Part shown: positions 16,607-25,155 of the stretch, in pieces
Layout of the letters: the number at the start of each line of letters is the position of its first letter
How positions within the stretch are numbered: position 1 is the stretch's first letter
Source of the DNA: Shewanella psychropiezotolerans
Lineage (GTDB): Bacteria; Pseudomonadota; Gammaproteobacteria; Enterobacterales; Shewanellaceae
DNA: 64,000 bases
Direction of reading: 5' to 3'
NCBI RefSeq assembly: GCF_007197555.1
Contig: NZ_CP041614.1
Span: 3,154,001 to 3,218,000, forward strand
Translations under genes and position numbers: made by a program
Notes under the pieces: model-generated
The model's input: the letters and a program-made list of their open reading frames with translations, nothing else
What the model was told of the DNA's origin: nothing
Databases searched by the model: none

Positions 16607-17539
16607 TTATTGCTCTTTCGACAAGCGGTCTTTTAAGTGCTCGATGAGTAAGCTTGTTCGCTTGGGGAGGTGCTTTCTCTTTGGGTAGAGGATATACAGA
16701 GGGAGCATACCTGTGGTTGCCCACTCAGGTAGTAATCTTATTATCGAGCTTCTCTCATTCTCTGTCAGCTTATCAAGAGCAAAGTCTGCGAGCATGGCTA
16801 TACCTGATTCGGCTAACATGGCTTCGACCATAGATGGCAGCATATTCGTTTTAAAGTTACCTGTGAGTTTGGCATCATAGATTTCATTGGTTTTTGCATG
16901 CACAAACTGCCAGTTATCAAGATTCAGTATTTCACTCTTATAGATGATGTGATTGTAGGTGGTTAATTCTCTCGGATGGTGAATATTGCCATGAGCCTTG
17001 ATGTAATTTTCGTGAGCGTACGGGGCACAGACTATAGGTTTTAGCTTATGTCCTACATAGCCTTCAGCTGGTGTGTCGGTTAAGTATACCGCTAGATCGA
17101 CACCTGCTTCTATCAAGTCTATTGGCTGCTCAGTAAATAAAATTTCCAGCTCTATCTGTGGATGCTGTTTACTAAACTCCGCAACAATGGCCGAGAGTCT
17201 GCTAGCCCCGAATGAGGCTGAGGCCGAGATCTTAATTTTACCTCTAGTCGATTCGCTATCACATATTTTGCTTTCAATCTCTTCGGCGTGATCCATTAGG
17301 GCTTTGGCGTTTCTGTAGAACTCTTGCCCGTCTGCGGTAACAACAAACTGGCGTGTAGTCCTGTGGATCAATTGCTTATTTACTCGTGTCTCTAGTTTAA
17401 CCAACTGGCGACTCACATGAGCTGTCGAGCAATCTAAGCGTTTAGCAGTCGCAGCAATGCTGCGTTCTTCACATAGATGAATGTAGAGGGGGAGGTAACT
17501 TAGCCAGTTTATTTCCATATGGTAATTCTGATTATCCAT
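16607..17539 (-). CDS. LysR-family transcriptional regulator
   Basis: The 310-residue protein has an N-terminal winged HTH (YIHLCEERSIAATAKRLDC, STAHVSRQLVKLETRVNK, about residues 16-60). A PBP2-type effector domain follows, with IKISASASFGASRLSAIVAEF and EAMLAESGIAMLADFAL. It resembles the CrgA/AaeR-like subgroup in which the second half begins G-KI-IS. It is divergent from the CatB-type acetyltransferase with 129 bases between starts, so it probably controls that gene and itself. A Met at residue 8 is an alternative start. Confidence 0.85.
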   Translation of the reverse strand: MDNQNYHMEINWLSYLPLYIHLCEERSIAATAKRLDCSTAHVSRQLVKLETRVNKQLIHRTTRQFVVTADGQEFYRNAKALMDHAEEIESKICDSESTRGKIKISASASFGASRLSAIVAEFSKQHPQIELEILFTEQPIDLIEAGVDLAVYLTDTPAEGYVGHKLKPIVCAPYAHENYIKAHGNIHHPRELTTYNHIIYKSEILNLDNWQFVHAKTNEIYDAKLTGNFKTNMLPSMVEAMLAESGIAMLADFALDKLTENERSSIIRLLPEWATTGMLPLYILYPKRKHLPKRTSLLIEHLKDRLSKEQ

Positions 17540-17668
17540 TTACTCACTTCTGGTAATAATAGTAATTCGTTAGACTCTTTACAATAAAAACGTTTACTGC
17601 GGATGCATTTGAGACTGTGTGCTCCTCAGTAAGCCGTTTCATATGAAATAGGAAACTGAAAAGCGGAA

Positions 17669-18313
17669 ATGGTCATGAATGAATTTGCAAGCTGGTTAGA
17701 GTATCGAGCACTTAAAGAGCAGATCGTTAACCCAAATATTGAGGTGGGTGAGCACAGTTACTATTCAGGATTTTATCACGGTAAATCTTTCGAAGATCTT
17801 GCTGTACGTTACCTGCTTGGTGATGGTTCTACTAAGGATATTTGGGAAGCTGGAGTATATGGTGAAGTCGATAAACTCATCATTGGCAAGTTCTGCTCAA
17901 TCGCTTCAGGTGCGTGCTTTATGTTGGCGGGGAATCAAGGCCATCGACTAGATTGGATCTCTACCTTTCCATTTGCAACAGACACATTTGGTGATGGGGT
18001 TAAGAGTGGCTTTGAGCGTGCAGGAAATACAGTCATAGGTAACGATGTATGGATAGGCAGCGAAGCCATGATAATGCCAGGCGTACATATCGGTGACGGC
18101 GCAGTGATAGGTGCCCGCGCGGTGATCACAAAGGATGTCGCGCCCTATAGTCTTGTTGTTGCCAACAATAGAGTGATAAAGAAGCGCTTCAGTGAGCAGG
18201 CTATTGCCCAGTTACTCGAGATGAAGTGGTGGGATTGGCCCATGGATAAACTACAAGCTGCTATGCCTATTCTGTGTAGCGGAAATATTGAGGGTTTTAT
18301 AAGGCTAAAATGA
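17669..18313 (+). CDS. CatB/Vat-type hexapeptide acetyltransferase (xenobiotic acetyltransferase family)
   Basis: The 214-residue protein follows the class B chloramphenicol acetyltransferase layout: [38 protein letters not shown] with the catalytic His of [41 protein letters not shown] and the C-terminal [18 protein letters not shown]. These left-handed beta-helix trimers acetylate chloramphenicol or streptogramins from acetyl-CoA; many chromosomal members have unknown natural substrates. Length matches the family (about 210). It is divergent from a LysR regulator. Resistance is possible but not shown. The segment [20 protein letters not shown] is longer than I recall in classical CatB. Confidence 0.85.
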   Translation: MVMNEFASWLEYRALKEQIVNPNIEVGEHSYYSGFYHGKSFEDLAVRYLLGDGSTKDIWEAGVYGEVDKLIIGKFCSIASGACFMLAGNQGHRLDWISTFPFATDTFGDGVKSGFERAGNTVIGNDVWIGSEAMIMPGVHIGDGAVIGARAVITKDVAPYSLVVANNRVIKKRFSEQAIAQLLEMKWWDWPMDKLQAAMPILCSGNIEGFIRLK

Positions 18314-18327
18314 TGCTCATTTCATGA

Positions 18328-18640
18328 GCCGGGAAAGCGAAGAAGTTGGGTAGAACTGAGATGACGCTGCGCTGTAGAAGCAGAGAAAATCACATTGGTA
18401 AGCTAACGCTGGAACTGCAAAGCCGGTAATAGTTCCATGCATAACCGGCATTTCCGCAGTGGCCCATAGGGATATGGGGATATGGGGAATGTCTGAATGA
18501 TATCGGGAATATTACTGACCTATGGCGGTCAGTAATATATATGTAGACGAGTGTCCTTGATAGCTCCGAGCAAAAATAGAGGTGTCTGGCATCTACACCA
18601 TCTTCGTCTTTTCCGGCATGCTTGTTGGCCGGAACCCAGC
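18328..18640 (+). repeat. Mosaic repeat block: family B copy 4 and family A half-copy 13
   Basis: Family B copy 4 (18447-18532) carries an internal duplication of GGATATGGG. The family A left arm only (GTCTTTTCCGGCATGC...GGCCGGAACCCA) is at 18606-18640. The front part, GCTAACGCTGGAACTGCAAA then GCCGGTAATAGTTCC, recurs at 30165-30206. No gene is present in 18314-18715. Confidence 0.65.
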
Positions 18641-18715
18641 TTTTCAATCAATTCATTTTACTTTTCATGATTAGAGTAAAGATTACTGTGACAATACTCT
18701 ATGCAAAGGCTTTAA

Positions 18716-18895
18716 TTATCGTCTAATCCTTTTTAGGACACGTCGGTAGATGAAGTAAGCCCCAAATGCGACGATGATGAAGGGGACGACAGTGACTGCA
18801 ACGTTGAACATTAGCTTAGTCACTGGAATGATGATGAAAGTTGCCATGATTAATATGGCTAAGGTGACTAATGCGATAAGGGTAATTTGATTCAT
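18716..18895 (-). CDS. Small membrane protein, 59 residues
   Basis: An ATG at 18895 preceded by CAGGAAACAC opens a 59-codon frame. The protein has two hydrophobic helices (about residues 5-24, ITLIALVTLAILIMATFIII, and 30-50, FNVAVTVVPFIIVAFGAYF). It ends in a strongly basic tail (IYRRVLKRIRR). The topology suggests a helical hairpin with the basic end in the cytoplasm. I recognise no family. The good ribosome site and the positive-inside tail support it as real. It is isolated between repeat blocks. Confidence 0.6.
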   Translation of the reverse strand: MNQITLIALVTLAILIMATFIIIPVTKLMFNVAVTVVPFIIVAFGAYFIYRRVLKRIRR

Positions 18896-19117
18896 GTGTT
18901 TCCTGATTTGGTGCTTTTATTTTTTGCTATTTGTTGCCAGTTCTCTAGGACTGAAAGCTTAATCGGCCAAGCCAAAGAACGAAACAACGCCTAACGACTT
19001 GATATTATTATCGCAGGCTTATCTTATTCATCCCTTAATTGAGTTTAAAAAATGATAGTAGGCTGTAGAAGCTAAGAGGACATTGAATCGGTAGAGGAAA
19101 GCGGGCACCTCAACCTC

Positions 19118-19150
19118 GTCTTTCCGGCATGCTTGTTGGCCGGAATCCAT
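19118..19150 (+). repeat. Family A half-copy 14 (left arm only)
   Basis: GTCTTTCCGGCATGC...GGCCGGAATCCA, 30 bases beyond the stop of the sugar dehydrogenase on the other strand. The rest of 18896-19180 has no gene. Confidence 0.7.
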
Positions 19151-19180
19151 GTTTTTAAAACCAAAAGTTGCTGATTTTCT

Positions 19181-19600
19181 TTATCGCGGTTTGAGGCGAT
19201 AAATAGATCCACTGTCAGTGGCGATGAGTAAGTAGCCCTGATCATCTTCGATAATCTGACGTATACGTTGTTTAAGTTCAGTCAGCAGTCGCTGCTCTGA
19301 GCTGGCGCGATCGCCATCGAGCACCACACGATTTAAGTGAGTCAGTTTCAATGCACCACTGAGTAAATCACCACGCCAGGCGCTGAAGGCGCGTCCGGAG
19401 TAAAGCAGTAAACTCGAGGGTGCGATCGATGGGGTATAGACTTTTATTGGCGGTTCCATCCCGGCCTTGAATGTGGCTTCACCGACACTAAATGGCCCCC
19501 AATATTCCTTGCCAAATGACACCACAGGCCAGCCGTAATTTCCTCCAGCCTTAATCAGGTTAATTTCATCGCCCCCCTGGGTCCGTGTTCTATCGCCCAC
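19181..19600 (-). CDS. PQQ-dependent aldose sugar dehydrogenase, C-terminal part (frameshifted)
   Basis: The in-frame family sequence starts at GDEINLIKAGGNYGWPVVSFG and continues through AGMEPPIKVYTPSIAPSSLLLYSG to the final blade DDQGYLLIATDSGSIYRLKP. The first residues (MGDRTRTQG) are an out-of-frame artefact. The family motif EHGPRGGDEINL is split: EHGPRG ends the upstream frame and GDEINL begins this one. One base is missing in the G run (C6 on the plus strand, 19572-19577). Joined length would be 373 residues, as in E. coli YliI/Asd (371). Confidence 0.8.
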   Translation of the reverse strand: MGDRTRTQGGDEINLIKAGGNYGWPVVSFGKEYWGPFSVGEATFKAGMEPPIKVYTPSIAPSSLLLYSGRAFSAWRGDLLSGALKLTHLNRVVLDGDRASSEQRLLTELKQRIRQIIEDDQGYLLIATDSGSIYRLKPR

Positions 19601-20301
19601 AAGCGCTGGTTTTTAGTATCAAAAGCCAGTCCTTGCGGATTACGATGGCCGTAACTGTAGATTGCGTCCAAAGCATTATCATCAGTTACAAAGGGATTAT
19701 CTTGAGGAACTGTACCATCGAGGTTTAGCCGCAAGATGCTGCCGGCGTGGGTGGTCAAATCCTGGCCGTTGGGACGATGTCCACGGTCACCTACCGAGAA
19801 AAACACATGGCCCTTGTCATCGAAGGCCATGCGTGAGCCAAAGTGGCGGTTGGTGGTCGTTGCCGATTGGGTCACGAGCAGATCTTGCCATTGAATTAAG
19901 CTCTGACCCTGGAGCTGAGCACGCGCCAGCGTGGTTCGGCCCTGATCGGCGACAGGTTTTGCATAGGTAAAATATAGCCATTGCTGCTTGCTGTCAGTAT
20001 TAGAGTCAATATTAGAGCTAGTGGGGCCAAGCTGGATATCGAACAAGCCGCCTTGTCCCTTGGCGTAAACCTGTGGCACGCCCTTAATATTGTGGCGCTG
20101 ACCGGTAGTAAGGTCCAACTGTATTAATTGACCACCGCGCTCGGTGACCAAGAGTATATTCGGCCCTATTAAGACCATGCCCCATGGGATGCCTAGACCT
20201 TCTGCGACCTGCTCCAACACATAATCTGGGCTGGAACTCGCTTGGCACTCGACGCCAATTAGCGCAGCAATAAAGGTTAAAATTAAGGATAAATGTTTCA
20301 T
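19555..20301 (-). CDS. PQQ-dependent aldose sugar dehydrogenase, N-terminal part (frameshifted)
   Basis: A signal peptide (LSLILTFIAALIGVECQA) leads into beta-propeller blades: GLGIPWGMVLIGPNILLVTE, GQGGLFDIQLGP, TNRHFGSRMAFDDKGHVFFS, VGDRGHRPNGQDLTTHAGSI and YSYGHRNPQGLAFD. These are the PQQ/GSDH family signatures. The enzyme oxidises aldoses in the periplasm with PQQ as cofactor. The frame then fails at EHGPRGAMKLT. The sequence context does not form a standard slippery heptamer, so mutation or a base-calling error is more likely than recoding. Confidence 0.8.
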   Translation of the reverse strand: MKHLSLILTFIAALIGVECQASSSPDYVLEQVAEGLGIPWGMVLIGPNILLVTERGGQLIQLDLTTGQRHNIKGVPQVYAKGQGGLFDIQLGPTSSNIDSNTDSKQQWLYFTYAKPVADQGRTTLARAQLQGQSLIQWQDLLVTQSATTTNRHFGSRMAFDDKGHVFFSVGDRGHRPNGQDLTTHAGSILRLNLDGTVPQDNPFVTDDNALDAIYSYGHRNPQGLAFDTKNQRLWAIEHGPRGAMKLT

Positions 20302-20559
20302 CGTCTAGCCTCGCGCCGGGGTTTAGAGAGCTTGCTTATTGCTATCTATAACGCAGGTTTGAGCGAAAAACAAATCGACTAGGGCCAAAACCCTTTGCTA
20401 GTAAGTTCTTTCGTTTGGGTGGTTGGACCGCTGAGACAGTAGTTATACCAGAGTGATGATTGTTGGGCGGTAAAAGATAAGTTCGGATCGATAAAGGCTC
20501 TTCGGCTTTAGCAATAGCACTTTTGTTAAAAAGTCAGTTCGACGCAGTTAGGGCTAAAG

Positions 20560-20738
20560 CGATACTCACGATGTGAGCTAGGGGAGCTAAGAGGTGCGGG
20601 AAAACGGAGACGACATTGCATTGGTAGAATTGAGATGTCACGTGCCTCGTCTTTCCGGCCCGGCACTCTTGTTGGCCGGAATCTACTTCTTTAGAATTTA
20701 AAGATAATAGCTGGATCCCGGAACAAGTCCGGGATGAC
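20560..20738 (+). repeat. Mosaic repeat with family A copy 15
   Basis: The front part CTCACGATGTGAGC...GAGCTAAGAGGTG is a third repeat type (family C), also at 23100 and 30120. Family A copy 15 (20649-20738) has a four-base duplication in its left arm (CCGGCCCGGCAC). The earlier part of the gap, 20302-20559, shows nothing recognisable. Confidence 0.65.
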
Positions 20739-20797
20739 AGTCAAAGAAAGGGAAAGGTGACGTCTACATTTATCCGTCAGAAGATAATTACCAGTAA

Positions 20798-22054
20798 TTA
20801 TCTAAGGATCATCTGCTCACGCTCTGGGCCGACTGATACCATTTTTATTGGTACACCCATCAAGGCTTCGATGCGAAGCACATAGGCTTGTGCGGCTTGG
20901 GGTAGGCTTGCGAATGTGCGGCAACCTGTGATGTCTTCACTCCAACCTTGCATATCTTCGTAAATAGGCGTGAGGGCTGCGGTTTGGGGCCAGATTGGGT
21001 TTTGTGTGTGTTCACCGGCGTAGGATACACAGATTTTCAGATCTTTCATGCCTGTTAGGCAGTCAATCTTAGTCAGTGCGATTTCGGTGGCGGCTTGTAG
21101 CTCTACACCATTACGGGTTGCGACGGCATCGAAATAACCCATATCACGAGGACGACCAGTCACTGCGCCGTATTCATTGGATGCTTCACGGAAGTTATCT
21201 TGCTCTTCCATTGCGGTCACTAATGTACCTGTACCCACTGATGAGCTAAATGATTTAGCCACGGCTATGATTCGCTCCGGGCGTAGCGCCGGTAAACCAC
21301 TGCCAATGCCTGCATAGGCCGCCGTTACGTTTGAAGAGGTTGTCCATGGGTATTCGCCATAAACCAAGTCGCGGCCTGCACCGAGTTGCGCTTCAAACAG
21401 CAAGTTAGCCTTGTTGCTTTGCATGACTTTTAGCGGCTCAGTCACGTTGCAGATAAATTCACGCCAAGGCGCCGTTACTTCTAATAACCATGCGGTCATC
21501 TCTTCAGCGCTTTGGCTGAAGTCACAGCTTGGGTATAGGGCTTTTAATTGTGGCATTTTCCAATCGAGCATAAATTGAATACGCTCAAGCAGTACTTCAG
21601 GTTGCATTAACCAGCCGACAAGAATACCTTTCTTCATGACACGGTCGCCATAGGCGGGTGCTATACCTTGACGAGTTGAGCCATAAGCTGCATCGCCTAA
21701 ACGCTCCTCTTCCAGAGTATCTTCGAGTGCGTGTAGAGGCAGACATAAGGTGGCGCGATCTGAGATGTGTAACTTGACACTCACGCCAGCCGCTTTCACT
21801 TCTGCAATCTCTTCGCTTAATGCCGCAGGGCTGATGACCATGCCTGGGCCGAGTACCGCAATACAGTCTGGATTGAATATGCCACTGGGGAGCTGGTGTA
21901 ATTTAAAGGTGCCAAAATCATTGACGACAGTATGGCCCGCATTATTACCACCTTGAAAACGAATACTTGCAGCTGCATCAACGGCAAGAAAATCAACGAT
22001 ACGGCCTTTACCTTCATCGCCCCAATTGGCACCCACAACAACAATAGACGGCAT
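20798..22054 (-). CDS. purA: Adenylosuccinate synthetase, divergent paralogue type
   Basis: The 418-residue protein has the PurA landmarks: VVVGANWGDEGKGRIVDFLA with the catalytic Asp, QGGNNAGHTVV with the catalytic His, GSTRQGIAPAYGDR, SVGTGTLVTAMEEQ and the base/GTP loop SVGPEREQ near the end. It joins IMP and Asp using GTP on the way to AMP. Several motifs depart from the housekeeping enzyme: the usual GAQG loop reads FEAQLGAGRDLVYGEYPW, and TVGTG is preceded by FSS. It is therefore probably a second purA copy. The retained Asp argues against a PurZ-type enzyme. AGGAG precedes the start. A divergent LysR gene starts 135 bases away and may control it. Confidence 0.82.
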   Translation of the reverse strand: MPSIVVVGANWGDEGKGRIVDFLAVDAAASIRFQGGNNAGHTVVNDFGTFKLHQLPSGIFNPDCIAVLGPGMVISPAALSEEIAEVKAAGVSVKLHISDRATLCLPLHALEDTLEEERLGDAAYGSTRQGIAPAYGDRVMKKGILVGWLMQPEVLLERIQFMLDWKMPQLKALYPSCDFSQSAEEMTAWLLEVTAPWREFICNVTEPLKVMQSNKANLLFEAQLGAGRDLVYGEYPWTTSSNVTAAYAGIGSGLPALRPERIIAVAKSFSSSVGTGTLVTAMEEQDNFREASNEYGAVTGRPRDMGYFDAVATRNGVELQAATEIALTKIDCLTGMKDLKICVSYAGEHTQNPIWPQTAALTPIYEDMQGWSEDITGCRTFASLPQAAQAYVLRIEALMGVPIKMVSVGPEREQMILR

Positions 22055-22123
22055 AACTCATACTCCTGAATGATTAAGAGACTATGCTAATCCAATGAGT
22101 AGGATATGGAAAATTAATAATTA

Positions 22124-22138
22124 TTATCAATTTGATAA
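22124..22138. promoter_or_regulatory. LysR-type operator candidate between purA paralogue and LysR gene
   Basis: TTATCAA-T-TTGATAA is a perfect 7-1-7 inverted repeat of the T-N11-A class. It lies between divergent starts, 69 bases from the synthetase start and 51 from the regulator start. Confidence 0.5.
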
Positions 22139-22189
22139 GTAACTCATATATCATAAGGAGTGAAATGACTTAAATATCCAGGTAAAAGT

Positions 22190-23083
22190 ATGCTTGATCT
22201 CAATTGGCTTAGAACGTTTGCCACCTTAGCGCAGCACCAACATTTTGGTAAGGCCGCGGCGGCGCTGCATATGACTCAGCCTAATGTCAGTCTGCATATC
22301 AAGCAGTTAGAAAGAACCACCCGAGTTAAGCTCATTGAGCGCAATCCCTTTCATTTAACCCAAGCCGGGGTTAGATTACTGCAGACCAGCCAGAAAACCT
22401 TGATGGAGTTGCAGGTCTGTCAGGCGGATCTCAACGCGATCAACGATCTTAGCCAAGGGACGCTGACCATTGCGGCCAGTGACATCATTTCCAGATTACT
22501 CTTGATCTCGCCATTTCAGCTGTTCAAAGCCGAGTTCCCGGGTATCGATTTTTCGCTGTTAAATACCACCTCTTCACAAGCATCTGAACTGGTTAAAAAT
22601 GCCCAAGCAGATTTGGGCTTTGTGATCGCCCAAAAAGAGAGCCAGCCACTGTATTTCACCGAGTTACAACAGATACACTGGTGCGCACTAGGAGATAATC
22701 TAGCACAATGGCAACAGGCGAAACTACAGCCTGAATTGGCCTTAGAGAGTGAAGCCACCTTGATCTTGTTAGGTCACGATACCCGTACCCGAGACTTACT
22801 CGATTCAGCGTTGCCATCTTTGAATTTGCCTAAGTATCGAATTATGGAAGTAGGCAGTGTCGATGCACAAATAGACTGGGCGGAAGCGGGCTTTGGTGTG
22901 GCGATCGTGCCCGAGTTTTCAATTTATACTAAGCGAAATCTAAAGACCAAGGTGACGCCGTTACCCGAGTTTCCCACCACCAGCCTTGGTTATATTGTGC
23001 GACAAAACCAGATACTCTCGAAAGCCATCAAGCAGTTATTAAGATGGGTCGATGAAGAGATCATTCGATTGCAGAATAGGTAA
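22190..23083 (+). CDS. LysR-family transcriptional regulator
   Basis: The 297-residue protein has the N-terminal HTH LRTFATLAQHQHFGKAAAAL and MTQPNVSLHIKQLERTTRVK (about residues 5-45). The effector-binding domain begins LTIAASDIISRLLL; QIDWAEAGFGVAIVPEFS marks its second lobe. It is divergently transcribed from the adenylosuccinate synthetase paralogue, with an operator-like palindrome between them. A role in purine-linked regulation is inferred from position only. AGG lies eight bases before the start. Confidence 0.87.
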   Translation: MLDLNWLRTFATLAQHQHFGKAAAALHMTQPNVSLHIKQLERTTRVKLIERNPFHLTQAGVRLLQTSQKTLMELQVCQADLNAINDLSQGTLTIAASDIISRLLLISPFQLFKAEFPGIDFSLLNTTSSQASELVKNAQADLGFVIAQKESQPLYFTELQQIHWCALGDNLAQWQQAKLQPELALESEATLILLGHDTRTRDLLDSALPSLNLPKYRIMEVGSVDAQIDWAEAGFGVAIVPEFSIYTKRNLKTKVTPLPEFPTTSLGYIVRQNQILSKAIKQLLRWVDEEIIRLQNR

Positions 23084-23089
23084 AGTGTA

Positions 23090-23325
23090 GATAATGCTCA
23101 CTGTGTAAGCGGGTGGAGCTAAGAGGTGGGGAAGGCGGAGACAACGCGCACTACGTGTGCTGTAGAGTATGACGGGAACATCTATCTCGTCTTTCCGGCA
23201 TGCTTGTTGGCCGGAATCCATTTGTAGTATCAACATCAAAATCTGGATCCCGGAACGGGTCCGGGATGACGGCATCGGTATGCTTACTTACTGTCTTTCC
23301 GGCACTCTTGTTGGCCGGAATCCAT
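23090..23325 (+). repeat. Mosaic repeat with family A copies 16 and 17
   Basis: A family C stretch (GTGGAGCTAAGAGGTGGGGA) is followed by complete copy 16 (23189-23270) and left arm 17 (23293-23325). The latter ends three bases before the stop codon of the amidohydrolase on the opposite strand. Confidence 0.7.
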
Positions 23326-23328
23326 TTT

Positions 23329-24819
23329 TTATAATCTAACATCAACGGCTGAATCATTAGCGCGTGTTACGTCTAATTCAATCTTTTGCTTGGCCGCTGT
23401 CGCGAGGAGTTTATCCAGAACTTCCCGTTCGAGTAATTGACCATTATTAACGACCGCAAAGATATCTTGTGTTGCATGAATGTCTTCAAGTGGGTTGCTG
23501 TTTAAAATGACTAAATCAGCTTCTTTATTAGCTTCTACAGTCGCTATTTTATCTTTGACACCCATAAATTTAGCGCCATTAACTGTTGCTGCCTGTAGAA
23601 TCTGTAACGGTTTTACCCCGGCATCCTGGAATAAAGTCAGTTCTTCATGTAGGGCCATTGCAGGATAAACAAAGGTATTTAATGCTGCAGAATCACTGCC
23701 TGCCATAACAAGTACACCGGCCTCTTCAAGATGAGGGATTTGACTCGCAATTAATTGGTAACGGGTTTTACTTGCTTGGATTTGTTCAGGCGTACGTTTA
23801 CCCATACGTTCGATGCGCCATGCATAATGGCTCATAAATTCAGCGGTTAAGTATTTTTTGAAATCATCATCAGCGTGATCATTTTCATCAAGATAAGCAA
23901 GTTGTTTACCGCCGATAAGCGTCGGAGTGATAGCCACGCCTTTTGCCGCAAGTGCTTGATAACGTTTATTGGCAAGCGTTTGATCAAATTCACTGACATA
24001 AAGCTTACGTGCTGCGGATGATTTTATTTCACCGGCATTTATTTTTGCAATCAGTTCGGCTTCATTGGGGATCCCTAACCGCAGCATATAGCTTGCATGT
24101 TCAATGCTACTTACACCGGCACCAACAATCATCTCAACCGTTGCCTTTTGAGGTATATGGGCCGACACTTTGTAGCCGCGTGCTTTCGATGTTTTAATGC
24201 CTTCAACAAACAAGTCCGGTTGGAGTGTATTTGCGGTCATTTTAATAAAGTCGACATGTTTTGAATCTAGATAATCTAAGGCATCGTTTAACTCTTTTGT
24301 GTTACCTATTTCTAAGTCACCTTTCCAAATTGAATCGATGCCTTCAAGTTTTCTACCTGCGGTGTAAATTTGTGGTCCTAAGATTTCACCTGCATTTATT
24401 TGGTCACGCCAATCTAAAACTTGTTCACCAAGATCGCTGGCGGCATCACGGACAGTCGTTATACCGTAAGCAATATAGACTGGGAATAAGTCAGCGTTAT
24501 CTTTAATCAGGTTCTCACCTTCAAAATGCACATGCATATCCCAAAGGCCTGGAATCACATATTTATTTTCAGCATCAAACATTCTTGTTGCTTGATTGGT
24601 GTCGAGTAACGATTCATCACCGACGAGTGCAATTTTATCGTCGTCAAGCGCAATGACGGCATTAACACGAATTTTACCTGTCTCGACATCAATCACATTC
24701 GCATTGTAAATAATGACATCATATTGTGTTTTAGTGATTTGCTGGGCTTGGGTATCTGCTTGGCAGCCTGTGAGCACTAAAGCGGCAAATATACTCAGAG
24801 AAAGAGTTTTTTTATACAT
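23329..24819 (-). CDS. Amidohydrolase-family lipoprotein (imidazolonepropionase-like)
   Basis: The start is placed at 24819, not the upstream in-frame Met, because AAGGAATAC precedes it and a lipoprotein signal follows at once (LSIFAALVLTGCQA, lipobox LTGC). The 496-residue enzyme has the metal motif GLWDMHVHFEG, a KMTANT lysine region, VSAHIPQKA, SIEHASYML and MAGSDSAALNTFVYP with the metal Asp. Family members hydrolyse cyclic amides or act as Xaa-Pro dipeptidases. The substrate is unknown. It should be anchored in the envelope. The stop codon lies directly beside a family A arm. Confidence 0.82.
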   Translation of the reverse strand: MYKKTLSLSIFAALVLTGCQADTQAQQITKTQYDVIIYNANVIDVETGKIRVNAVIALDDDKIALVGDESLLDTNQATRMFDAENKYVIPGLWDMHVHFEGENLIKDNADLFPVYIAYGITTVRDAASDLGEQVLDWRDQINAGEILGPQIYTAGRKLEGIDSIWKGDLEIGNTKELNDALDYLDSKHVDFIKMTANTLQPDLFVEGIKTSKARGYKVSAHIPQKATVEMIVGAGVSSIEHASYMLRLGIPNEAELIAKINAGEIKSSAARKLYVSEFDQTLANKRYQALAAKGVAITPTLIGGKQLAYLDENDHADDDFKKYLTAEFMSHYAWRIERMGKRTPEQIQASKTRYQLIASQIPHLEEAGVLVMAGSDSAALNTFVYPAMALHEELTLFQDAGVKPLQILQAATVNGAKFMGVKDKIATVEANKEADLVILNSNPLEDIHATQDIFAVVNNGQLLEREVLDKLLATAAKQKIELDVTRANDSAVDVRL

Positions 24820-25005
24820 TGTATTCCTTGGTTTTTTTATAATAAGGCGAATAGCATATAAGGTTTCGTTAATGAATAATACAGTATCCACATACTATAT
24901 AAGCCATTGAATTATCAACAATGATTAACGGTTTTTTGAAGTGGGATATTGTATTAAACCATAATTCATTTTCACAATATTTATGAATCCTGAATGTTTC
25001 AAAAT

Positions 25006-25057
25006 GGGATGTCTCAGTGATATCGGGAATATCACAGTCCCATGGATGTCTGATGAC
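25006..25057 (+). repeat. Family B remnant, copy 5
   Basis: GGGATGTCTCAG, TGATATCGGGAATATCA and CAGTCCCATGGATGTCTG remain; the first stem is gone. The gap 24820-25155 has no gene. Confidence 0.55.
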
Positions 25058-25155
25058 ATATATAGTCTTGTCATGTTTTATCTTGTATACCTATAGCTGT
25101 CATCTTTGCATTATCACGCTAGACGCTGCCGTGATAGACCAGAGCTACTCTAATA

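Noticed and set aside
19555..19600. Programmed frameshifting in the sugar dehydrogenase G run
   Set aside because: The codons AGG GGG GCG do not form a tandem slippery heptamer; a missing base is simpler.
19662..19970. 102-codon frame opposite the sugar dehydrogenase
   Set aside because: It is antisense to well-conserved propeller sequence and has no independent support.
20798..22054. PurZ (aminoadenine pathway) identity for the adenylosuccinate synthetase
   Set aside because: The catalytic Asp of the WGDEGKG motif is retained, whereas it is replaced in PurZ enzymes; no phage context.
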